Positions 6,244 to 12,447 of a stretch of 13,104 nt of DNA are shown one piece after another; position 1 is the first letter of the stretch; every line of letters starts with the position of its first letter. Below the pieces are notes generated by a model that did not search any database, was not told the DNA's origin, and saw nothing but the letters and a program-made list of their open reading frames with translations. Origin of the DNA: an uncultured Bacillota bacterium (GTDB taxonomy: Bacteria; Bacillota; Clostridia; Peptostreptococcales; Anaerovoracaceae); assembly GCA_946629205.1 (NCBI GenBank), contig CAMOXP010000021.1:1-13104 (forward strand). The letters are read 5' to 3'. Both the position numbers and the translations under genes were made by a program.

Positions 6244-8945
6244 TTCAATTCGTACCAATTCTTCCCTTCATTCAGATCTGCTTTCAGTTCTACAGCCATA
6301 TCATAAGCCGATTCCATGTTGTCGGCAAGAAGTTTCTCTACGATTTGCTTCTCGTCGGGAAATGTATTGATCACGAGTTCATCGTGTATCTGCAGTATCA
6401 GTTTCGATTTCAGTCCGGCTTCCGTAAGAGCGTCGTGTACTTTGATCATCGCGATCTTGATGATGTCCGCGGCGCTGCCCTGGATCGGCGAGTTCATCGC
6501 CAGGCGCTCACCGATCTGCCGCACCATGTAATTCGGCGCGTTGATTTCCTTGATGTAGCGTTTCCTTCCCAGAAGCGTAGTCACATATCCTTCTGCTTTT
6601 GCAAAAGCAACCGCGTCATCCATGAACTTCCTGACTTGCTGGTGCTTGTCGAAATACGCCTTGATGTATTCATCCGCTTCCTTGCGGGTGATGTCCAACT
6701 CTCCTGAAAGGCCGAAGGCGCTCATGCCGTAGATCACGCCGAAGTTGACTGCCTTTGCGCGGCTTCGTTCCGCCGGTGTGATTTCATCTTCCGGTATACC
6801 CAGCACGTTGGCAGCCGTTGCCCGGTGGATGTCTTCGCCCCTGTTGAAGGCGTCGATAAGCGCTTCGTCACCGGACATATGAGCCAGGACCCGAAGCTCG
6901 ATTTGGGAATAATCGGCGCCGATAAGAAGGCACTCCTCTGTTTCAGGGACAAAAGCTTTTCTGAGCTGTCTGCCCAGTTCCTGCCGGATCGGGATATTCT
7001 GCAGATTCGGCTCGGTGCAGCTGAGCCTGCCCGTAGCAGCAACTGTCTGTTGGAAGTGGGCGTGGATCTTGCCGTCCGTTCCGATCAGTGGAATGAGTCC
7101 ATCCACATACGTGCTCTTCAGTTTGGTCAAGGACCGGTACTCGAGAATCGCGGGAACAATCGGGTGATCGTTTCTGATTTTCTCCAGCACCTCAGCGCTG
7201 GTCGAATATCCTTTCTTAGTTTTTTTGCCGTGCTTCAGTTCCAGTTTCTCGAAGAGTATATCTCCCAGCTGCTGCGTAGAGTTGATGTTGAACTCCTCCC
7301 CGGCCATCTCATGGATGCCGGCGGCCAGACGATCGATCTCACCGGTCAGATTTTCTCCGAACTGAGCCAAAAACTCTCTGTCAGTCCGGAAGCCCTCTTT
7401 TTCCATATGCGCCAATACCTCAATCAATGGGAGTTCCACATCATAAAGGACATTATCCAGCTTCTGTGCACTGATTTCGGCCTTCTGGCGTCCTTTCAGA
7501 TCGTGGATCGTCACGCAGTAATTGAACCCGTAATCGTCATAGGCAGAAAGATTGTCCGAGAACATATCGATCTGAGCGTTGGAAGCGACAAAATCCTTTT
7601 CTTCTTCCAGACTCGAATGGAGATATTCATTACTTAAAGCAGACAGACTGTAGCTGCTTCTGCCAGGATCAAGCACATACTGCGCGATAGCTGTATCGAA
7701 CTCTGTTTCAAATCCGGACAAACCGAAGACGCACATGAGCATATAGTAGGTTTCTTTGATATCGTGGCCCGTGAAACGCGGCGGTTCATCCGACCCCATT
7801 TCCTTTTTCAGCCATTCCCCGAATCCGTCAAATGCTCCGGGCTTCACGAACAGGTATCTGTTTTCATGGAGCACGGCAATACTGTCGATTTGAGGCGTAT
7901 CGGTATGATTGCTGTCCCCGAACGCCTTGATCACAACCGGTCCGCCGATATGGATTCCTTCAAGTTCCGAAGCAGCAGTGATCACAGTCCTCGTAATGCT
8001 TTCACGGTCGAGCCTGTCGGCCGACTCTTCTGCGCGTGCAGAATCCATATCCACAGCGGAATCGTCTCCGCTGCCGGACTGTTTCACCTTGAGCCGGCTC
8101 AGGAAACGGTTGAATTCCAGTTTTTTATAGATCTCGATCAGTTTATCGTAATCCGGCTCCTGCAGCAGGCAGTCCTCGATGCTGATATCCAGCGGAACCT
8201 GTGTCATGATAGTCGCCAGCCGCTTGCTCATCATGGCCTGCTGGGCGTTGTCCTTTACTTTCGCCTGCAGACCTGCGGGTTTCACATCGTCCGAATTTGC
8301 GATGATCTCTTCCACGCTGCCGAACTGCTGGATGAGCTTTGTAGCTGTCTTGGCACCGACTCCCGGGATGCCCGGAATATTGTCCGAGGAATCCCCTGCA
8401 AGTCCTTTATAATCGATGAACTGCAGCGGCGTGAACCCGTAAGCCTCGCAAAAGGCATCATGATCATACAGGTCGAAATCCGAAACGCCTCTCTTGGTAT
8501 ATACGATCTTTGTAATATCCGTTGCCAGCTGCAGCTGGTCTCTGTCGCCGGTGAAGACAAATGGTTCCAGTCCCTCCGCCTCACTCATGCGGGCCAATGT
8601 CCCGATGATGTCATCTGCCTCGAATCCTTCCATTTCGACCCTTCTGATCTTCATGGCGTCCAGAATATCCTTCAGAATCGGGATCTCCATGGCCAGCTCC
8701 GGCGGCATCTTCCTGCGCCCCGCCTTGTATTCATCATACTGTTCGTGCCGGAAGGTCGGCGCTTTCAGATCGAAAGCGATCGCCATATACTCAGGCTCAT
8801 AATCTTTTCTGATTTTGTCCATCATATTGATGAACCCGAAAATGCCGTGAGTATAAATGCCGTCCTTCGTGATCATCGGATTGCGCATGGCATAGTAGGC
8901 TCTGTTTATCAGACTGTTTCCATCAATCAAAGCGATTCTTTTCAT
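6240..8945 (-). CDS. polA: DNA polymerase I, probably without proofreading
   Basis: A 901-residue family A polymerase for Okazaki-primer removal and repair synthesis. The N-terminal 5'-3' exonuclease/FEN domain (1 to about 290) looks intact, with LIDGN, GFEADDIIGTL, FTGDRDQLQL and the helix-hairpin-helix region GDSSDNIPGIPGVGAKTATKL. The 3'-5' exonuclease region (about 325-500) lacks the DxE metal motif of Klenow: the matching strand reads VVIKAFGDSN. It is therefore probably inactive, as in several other Gram-positive Pol I enzymes. The polymerase motifs are complete: A, DYSQIELR (Asp678); B, RSRAKAVNFGVIYG (Arg727, Lys731, Phe735, Tyr739); and C, HDE (854-856). Phe735 matches E. coli Phe762. 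The start lies 15 bp after the cytidine deaminase stop, with GGCGGA 6 bases upstream. Confidence 0.97.
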   Translation of the reverse strand: MKRIALIDGNSLINRAYYAMRNPMITKDGIYTHGIFGFINMMDKIRKDYEPEYMAIAFDLKAPTFRHEQYDEYKAGRRKMPPELAMEIPILKDILDAMKIRRVEMEGFEADDIIGTLARMSEAEGLEPFVFTGDRDQLQLATDITKIVYTKRGVSDFDLYDHDAFCEAYGFTPLQFIDYKGLAGDSSDNIPGIPGVGAKTATKLIQQFGSVEEIIANSDDVKPAGLQAKVKDNAQQAMMSKRLATIMTQVPLDISIEDCLLQEPDYDKLIEIYKKLEFNRFLSRLKVKQSGSGDDSAVDMDSARAEESADRLDRESITRTVITAASELEGIHIGGPVVIKAFGDSNHTDTPQIDSIAVLHENRYLFVKPGAFDGFGEWLKKEMGSDEPPRFTGHDIKETYYMLMCVFGLSGFETEFDTAIAQYVLDPGRSSYSLSALSNEYLHSSLEEEKDFVASNAQIDMFSDNLSAYDDYGFNYCVTIHDLKGRQKAEISAQKLDNVLYDVELPLIEVLAHMEKEGFRTDREFLAQFGENLTGEIDRLAAGIHEMAGEEFNINSTQQLGDILFEKLELKHGKKTKKGYSTSAEVLEKIRNDHPIVPAILEYRSLTKLKSTYVDGLIPLIGTDGKIHAHFQQTVAATGRLSCTEPNLQNIPIRQELGRQLRKAFVPETEECLLIGADYSQIELRVLAHMSGDEALIDAFNRGEDIHRATAANVLGIPEDEITPAERSRAKAVNFGVIYGMSAFGLSGELDITRKEADEYIKAYFDKHQQVRKFMDDAVAFAKAEGYVTTLLGRKRYIKEINAPNYMVRQIGERLAMNSPIQGSAADIIKIAMIKVHDALTEAGLKSKLILQIHDELVINTFPDEKQIVEKLLADNMESAYDMAVELKADLNEGKNWYELK

Positions 8946-8960
8946 AGTTCGTCCGCCGTT

Positions 8961-9650
8961 CTACTCCTCTGTCTTCTCAGGTGCTTCTGCAACCGGCTCA
9001 TCTGCAGTTTCTTCCACCGGTTCTTCCGGTGCTTCGGCATCCGGTTCTTCAACGATTTCAGCTGTCGGCTCTTCCGTGGCCTCAGCCGCCGGTTCTTCTG
9101 CCGCTTCCTCCGGACCGGCCGCGGCCTGTGCCGCGATCTCTGCCTGAATGGCGAATTTCTCTTCTTTATTCAGCTGGAAACTCTCCGGCAGAAGCTGCGC
9201 CAGGTTACGGATACGGATCTGGCCTTCGCTCTTTGTCACAACGATAAGCTCCGGTGCAAATTCACTCATGAACTGTCTGCAGATCCCGCATGGCAAAGCC
9301 TCTTCCTCTCCCGCTGACACAGCGATGGCGATAAAGGGGTTCTGGCCGATATCGTATTCCAAAACGCCGGCAGAGATTGCCTTTGCAAAGGCAACACGTT
9401 CTGCGCAGAGTGTGGCTCCGTAGGAACCATTCTCGATATTCACTCCTGTATAGATCTTATTGATCGGCATCACGGAGTCTTCGTTCGGTCTGACGAGGAG
9501 CGCTGCACCGACCTTAAAATCCGAATATGGAGCGTACGCATGCTGTCTCGCGTCTTCTGCTGCGTAATACAGATCTTCCAGTTTTTTCAGATTTGGTGTC
9601 TTCTGTGATTTTGGTTTAAGGATATCGTCTTTGCTTTTCTTTCCAAACAT
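8961..9650 (-). CDS. cdd: Cytidine deaminase with an acidic Glu/Pro/Ala C-terminal tail
   Basis: A zinc hydrolase of pyrimidine salvage, converting (deoxy)cytidine to (deoxy)uridine. The catalytic domain spans about residues 18-158. NIENGSYG (71-78) is the nucleoside-binding motif. TLCAERVAF supplies zinc ligand Cys82 and proton-shuttle Glu84. PCGICRQ supplies Cys121 and Cys124. Three cysteine ligands are typical of the short homotetrameric class, which is usually 130-140 residues. This protein has 229, with a basic N-terminal extension of about 20 residues and a C-terminal tail from about 166 built from EEPA, EEPT, EEPD, EEPV and DEPV units, probably disordered. The same frame runs cleanly into the tail, so it is not a frameshift. 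Ribosome site GGAGG lies about 6 bases before ATG. It sits between the FNT channel gene and polA. Confidence 0.93.
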   Translation of the reverse strand: MFGKKSKDDILKPKSQKTPNLKKLEDLYYAAEDARQHAYAPYSDFKVGAALLVRPNEDSVMPINKIYTGVNIENGSYGATLCAERVAFAKAISAGVLEYDIGQNPFIAIAVSAGEEEALPCGICRQFMSEFAPELIVVTKSEGQIRIRNLAQLLPESFQLNKEEKFAIQAEIAAQAAAGPEEAAEEPAAEATEEPTAEIVEEPDAEAPEEPVEETADEPVAEAPEKTEE

Positions 9651-9683
9651 ACTGTACCTCCACTGTGTCTGAGCGTCATCGGA

Positions 9684-10496
9684 TCACTTGTAGCACCAGC
9701 GGTACACCGCCCCTACGAAGAATGACCCTCCGATAATATTGCCTATCGTTACAGGCAGAAGATTCTTGATAAAAAACCCATACATGGTAAGCGAACCTGT
9801 ATCCAGCCCAAGCAGATCGACATAGGACTGGTTTTCTGCTGCGAGCATACCTGCCGGAATAAAATACATATTGGCTACGCTGTGTTCAAATCCGGATATG
9901 ATAAACAGTCCGATGCAGAACCAGATGGCAAAGATCTTGCCGATGGTCTCCTGGGAACCTGCGGCCATCCAGACTGCCAGGCAGACGAGGAAATTGCAGA
10001 AGATGCCAAGTACAACGGCCCTTCCGAAGCTGAGGCTGCACTTTCCTACAGCTGTCTTCACGGTGACGGCGCCCAGCAGTCCCTCGCCGGAATCCCATAA
10101 ACCGCTGTACGCGATGGCCAGCACAATGATCAGAGATCCCGCCAGGTTGCCGAGATAAACGATTGCCCAGTTACGGAGCAGTCCGGACAAATGGATCTTC
10201 TTATCCAATGTTCCGATGATCATGAGGCAATTGCCTGTGAACAATTCTGCTCCGCAGATCACTACCATCATCAGACCCACCGGAAACACGGCGCCCATAA
10301 CAACCTTGCCGATACCGAAGGTGGACGGATCGGATGTCAGATTGAAGGATGCCATCAGAGAGCCCTGCGCACCGAGTGCAATAAATGCCCCTGCCATCAT
10401 AGCAAGGAGGAAGAGTTCCCCTATACTGCCTTCTGCTTTTGCGACAGAGCCATCCGATTGTTTTTTCATGATTTCACGGGGCGTCAGTGCCGTCAT
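9684..10496 (-). CDS. Formate/nitrite transporter (FNT) family channel
   Basis: A pentameric inner-membrane anion channel of the FocA/NirC/HSC family. The 270-residue product has about six hydrophobic segments and family motifs: ICGAELFTGNCL (TM2 region), FCNFLVCLAVWMA, and GFEHSVANMYFIPAGM, which contains the conserved pore His. The formate, nitrite and hydrosulfide subfamilies cannot be separated from these motifs alone. The frame is open to 10562, but the first 22 codons run through a copied 6S RNA fragment and the ribosome site. AAGGAG (10506-10511) lies 9 bases before ATG 10496 and only 3 before ATG 10502, so 10496 is chosen. It is followed after 33 bp by cytidine deaminase. A promoter is not obvious. 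The leader contains a possible terminator, so expression may depend on read-through. Confidence 0.93.
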   Translation of the reverse strand: MTALTPREIMKKQSDGSVAKAEGSIGELFLLAMMAGAFIALGAQGSLMASFNLTSDPSTFGIGKVVMGAVFPVGLMMVVICGAELFTGNCLMIIGTLDKKIHLSGLLRNWAIVYLGNLAGSLIIVLAIAYSGLWDSGEGLLGAVTVKTAVGKCSLSFGRAVVLGIFCNFLVCLAVWMAAGSQETIGKIFAIWFCIGLFIISGFEHSVANMYFIPAGMLAAENQSYVDLLGLDTGSLTMYGFFIKNLLPVTIGNIIGGSFFVGAVYRWCYK

Positions 10497-10521
10497 AATC
10501 ATATGCTCCTTAAAATTATTT

Positions 10522-10551
10522 AAAAACAATAATCCCGACATGCCGTCAGGG
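10522..10551 (-). terminator. Possible intrinsic terminator within the 6S-derived repeat
   Basis: On the minus strand CCC-T-GAC pairs with GTC-GGG around loop GGCAT, with one bulged T. It is followed by ATTATT and a GTTTTT run (10522-10526). In full 6S RNA these bases pair with the 5' half, but here the 5' half is missing, so the local hairpin is free to form. It could end the transpeptidase transcript or attenuate the FNT transcript. The stem is short, so strength is uncertain. Confidence 0.45.
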
Positions 10552-10571
10552 TTATAATTCACGCCCTAACG
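10524..10571 (-). repeat. 48-bp direct repeat, outer copy (detached 6S RNA 3' end)
   Basis: Identical over 48 bases to 12216-12263, the 3' end of the 6S RNA gene, in the same orientation and offset by 1,692 bp. Identity stops sharply on both sides. This copy carries only the second half of the small 3' bubble hairpin (GTTAGG), the 3' arm and the tail. It lacks the 5' arm, apical stem and promoter, so it cannot form 6S RNA. It lies 27 bases upstream of the FNT start codon. Confidence 0.97.
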
Positions 10572-10599
10572 TTAATTAACAGCATAACTAGATAAGCAT

Positions 10600-10628
10600 A
10601 CGGAGGGATGCTGTACGCATTCCTCCGT
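10600..10628. terminator. Strong hairpin after the L,D-transpeptidase gene
   Basis: ACGGAGG-ATGC pairs with GCAT-CCTCCGT around a 5-base loop, with one internal mismatch. It starts 12 bp past the transpeptidase stop. The T-rich run (TTTCGTTTCTAATTT) lies on the plus-strand exit, while the minus-strand exit reads TATGCTTATC. As a terminator it therefore fits plus-strand transcription better. For the minus-strand gene it may act as a 3'-end stabilising stem. Confidence 0.55.
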
Positions 10629-10640
10629 TTCGTTTCTAAT

Positions 10641-12152
10641 TTAGTAAATTAATATTCTGGATTTCTTCTTCACATTATCATAGATCCATTTCGCCCACTT
10701 TAATTGCAGTCTGACACATCCATTGGAAACGTCTTTGCCGAGTCTTCCGTCTTTGATCTTGGTTTTGCTTCCTCTCTTATAAAGAACGGAATGGAACGCT
10801 GCCTTTGGATATTTTTTGTGATATCTTGTTGCATACCAGCAAGTATGACCTTTTCCAAAGCTCTTTTTCTTGTGTCTTACATAGAATGCTCCATGCGGCG
10901 TTCTGCTTCCTTTCTTACCTACAGAACACAGCCATTCATACTGGCAGCACCAAGTGCCGTCGACTTTCTTGAAGATGCATACTGTGTGTCTGTTTCTGGA
11001 AGTCACGAGCATCGTATCGGTTCCGCTTGTCTGCTTCTTGCATCTGTTCCACATGTACTTGCTGCCGCCGCGCCAGATGCCGTTTTTATCGACGTAATAT
11101 TTGAGCTTACCGAGCCAGAATTCCTTGTTTTTCTGCATCACTCCATTTACGTAGTAATACTTCTTTCCGTTTTTTTTGCCTTTTTTTATGACTGTCTTCC
11201 AGCCGGTGGTAGCAGCTTTGACTTTAATCGTCTTCCAGCTGCTCCAAAATACCGGGCTGTCTTTGTACTGATCTTTGACTCTGACCTGGAAGTAATAGGT
11301 TTTGCCATGTTTCAGTTTTTTGATGGTCTGGCTGTTGGTTGCTGCAGCGAGATTATTTATGGTCCCTTTTCCCGCCTTTGTGGAATACCGGAACTGATAC
11401 CCTGCCTTTGTTATATCCTTCGTCCAGCTGATCACATAGTTCGGGAAAGACTTCTTCGCAGTCAGGGTCTTTGGTGCAGCAGGTACAGCCGGGTACGTAT
11501 AGGAACTGATGGTTCCTGTGGCAATAGGAACCGTCTTACCTTCCTCATCCAATTTGTAAGCCTCAACCTTGAATGTGTAGTCCGTTTTCGGATTCAGACC
11601 TGTAATCGTTTTTGTTGTTTCCGCAAAACCGTCAGGAAACAGATCTTTATTACCAAGGAAAACTTTATAACTATCTGCACTAACTGCCGGATCGCTTTCA
11701 GTGTCTGTATATGCATCCCATTTTATGGCAATCGATTTATCAGTCTGATCTGTTACAGTCAGATTCTGAATCTCACCGATCTCCTGTGGCGTTTCTCCCG
11801 TATCTCCCGTACTAGAACCATCATCCGCAAGATCAACTTTCTGTCCCTCGACTTGAGCGCCGTCATTTGCCACTGCATTGACACTCTCTTTTAGCTCACC
11901 GGTATCACTACCGGTTGTTTCTTTGGCTGCATCTTCCGTCGGTTCTTCCGTAGGTTCTTCCGACTGTTCGACTTCCGGCTCCTCAGTCGGTTCTTCCGTC
12001 AGTACGGCTTCCGGCTCTTCTGCCGGCGCCGCAGCAGCCGGGCTGTCTGTCTGCGGTCCATCTTCCTCGGCACCATATACAAGCCCTGCCGGTGTATAGA
12101 TCAACGTAAGAACCATGACCGCTGCTACTAGTAAACTAATGTGTCTCCTCAT
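10641..12152 (-). CDS. Secreted L,D-transpeptidase (YkuD) with FN3-like domains
   Basis: A 503-residue exported cell-wall enzyme, expected to form 3-3 peptidoglycan cross-links or anchor proteins. Residues 1-28 are a signal peptide ending LVYGA. Residues 29-125 form an acidic, disordered linker with TEEP/SEEP repeats. Two fibronectin-III-like domains follow (about 127-218 and 225-313). A Tyr/Gly/Lys-rich segment (about 318-362; KYYYVNGVMQKNKEFWLGKL) resembles a wall-binding repeat. The C-terminal YkuD domain has TPHGAFYV (418-425), His454 and the catalytic motif SNGCVRL with Cys479, where Asn replaces the more common His of SHGC. The second half is strongly basic, the linker strongly acidic. 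GAGGGAG lies just 3 bases before ATG. The gene is bracketed by perfect 48-bp repeats and has its own likely promoter at 12193-12221. Cleavage site and substrate are inferred. Confidence 0.92.
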   Translation of the reverse strand: MRRHISLLVAAVMVLTLIYTPAGLVYGAEEDGPQTDSPAAAAPAEEPEAVLTEEPTEEPEVEQSEEPTEEPTEDAAKETTGSDTGELKESVNAVANDGAQVEGQKVDLADDGSSTGDTGETPQEIGEIQNLTVTDQTDKSIAIKWDAYTDTESDPAVSADSYKVFLGNKDLFPDGFAETTKTITGLNPKTDYTFKVEAYKLDEEGKTVPIATGTISSYTYPAVPAAPKTLTAKKSFPNYVISWTKDITKAGYQFRYSTKAGKGTINNLAAATNSQTIKKLKHGKTYYFQVRVKDQYKDSPVFWSSWKTIKVKAATTGWKTVIKKGKKNGKKYYYVNGVMQKNKEFWLGKLKYYVDKNGIWRGGSKYMWNRCKKQTSGTDTMLVTSRNRHTVCIFKKVDGTWCCQYEWLCSVGKKGSRTPHGAFYVRHKKKSFGKGHTCWYATRYHKKYPKAAFHSVLYKRGSKTKIKDGRLGKDVSNGCVRLQLKWAKWIYDNVKKKSRILIY

Positions 12153-12192
12153 TTTCTCCCTCTCAAAAATCCTCTCACGTCAAAAATAACGG

Positions 12193-12221
12193 ACTATAGC
12201 AAAAACTAATTAACGAAACAA
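12193..12221 (-). promoter_or_regulatory. Likely promoter of the L,D-transpeptidase gene
   Basis: The minus strand reads TTGTTT (12216-12221), 17 bases, then TATAGT (12193-12198). The -10 box matches at 5 of 6 positions, the -35 box at only 3 of 6. The -35 box is the last six bases of the 48-bp repeat and so overlaps the 3' end of the 6S RNA gene, while the -10 box lies in the bracketed segment. The start codon is about 33 bases downstream of the predicted transcription start. Confidence 0.5.
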
Positions 12222-12263
12222 TAATCCCGACATGCCGTCAGGGTTATAATTCACGCCCTAACG
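12216..12263 (-). repeat. 48-bp direct repeat, inner copy (6S RNA 3' end in place)
   Basis: Perfect match to 10524-10571. This copy is the genuine 3' end of the 6S RNA gene. It spans from the right half of the hairpin CCTAAC-ATTC-GTTAGG, through the 3' arm (CCCTGACGGCATG), to the closing stem and a few bases beyond. Confidence 0.97.
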
Positions 12264-12398
12264 AATGTTAGGTGGGTATCCTGCCTCTGCTTTCTGCCTT
12301 CCTGTCAAGCAGGCCTGGCATATTTCAGACGGACCCGGATTCCCTATGTGATGATGTAGGTTGAATTATAGTTCCCCCGACGCACACTTCAGGATTAT
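12217..12398 (-). ncRNA. ssrS: 6S RNA (regulator of sigma-A RNA polymerase)
   Basis: 6S RNA mimics an open promoter and sequesters housekeeping RNA polymerase, mainly in stationary phase. The roughly 182-nt transcript has the 6S architecture. The ends pair as AATAATCCTGA (12389-12399) with TCGGGATTATT (12220-12230). A second closing stem pairs TGC-GTC-GGG with CCC-T-GAC-G-GCA. A central bubble follows. The 3' bubble strand holds a small hairpin CCTAAC-ATTC-GTTAGG, in the position E. coli 6S has CCTTGAA...TTCAAGG. GGGTCC pairs with GGATACCC to open the apical stem. Blocks shared with E. coli 6S as I recall it include GGTCCGTCyGA and CGGCATsTCGG. Ends are inferred from the promoter and the pairing. 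It lies between yebC and the transpeptidase gene. I considered a riboswitch, but the end-to-end pairing fits 6S better. Confidence 0.85.
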
Positions 12399-12403
12399 TT
12401 GCA

Positions 12404-12432
12404 ATTGTATTGATCTGCTCTGCCTCTTTCAG
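12404..12432 (-). promoter_or_regulatory. sigma-A-type promoter for 6S RNA
   Basis: The minus strand carries CTGAAA (12427-12432; 4 of 6), a 17-base spacer and TACAAT (12404-12409; 5 of 6). Predicted transcription starts near 12398, at the edge of the long closing stem, which agrees with the 6S structure. The -35 box starts about 16 bases after the yebC stop codon. Confidence 0.7.
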
Positions 12433-12447
12433 ACAGGCAAACCGGTG

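Noticed and set aside
7764..9317. 517-codon plus-strand open frame
   Set aside because: Fully antisense to polA and cdd, whose protein motifs are unambiguous. Its Cys/Phe/Arg/His-rich product has no recognisable domain.
10497..10562. N-terminal extension of the FNT gene starting MNYNPDGMSG
   Set aside because: It is a translation of the 48-bp 6S-derived repeat and leader; the ribosome site lies after it, at 10506-10511.
10571..10580. Palindrome GTTAATTAAC next to the outer repeat as an operator or transposon end
   Set aside because: Ten AT-rich bases can arise by chance. A similar CTAATTAACG lies beside the inner repeat, but no true terminal inverted repeat pair could be built.
10704..11894. 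396-codon plus-strand open frame
   Set aside because: Antisense to the L,D-transpeptidase gene, with no ribosome site or recognisable domain.
12216..12263. Riboswitch or attenuator shared by the transpeptidase and FNT leaders
   Set aside because: AGGG/CCCT and CCC-T-GAC/GTC-GGG suggest exclusive hairpins, but the inner copy pairs along its length with upstream sequence as 6S RNA and shows 6S conserved blocks. Only a terminator-like role for the outer copy is kept.
12422..12440. Hairpin TGCCT...AGGCA just after yebC as a terminator
   Set aside because: The stem is only 5 bp, the loop is 9 bases and there is no T run; it overlaps the 6S promoter -35 region.
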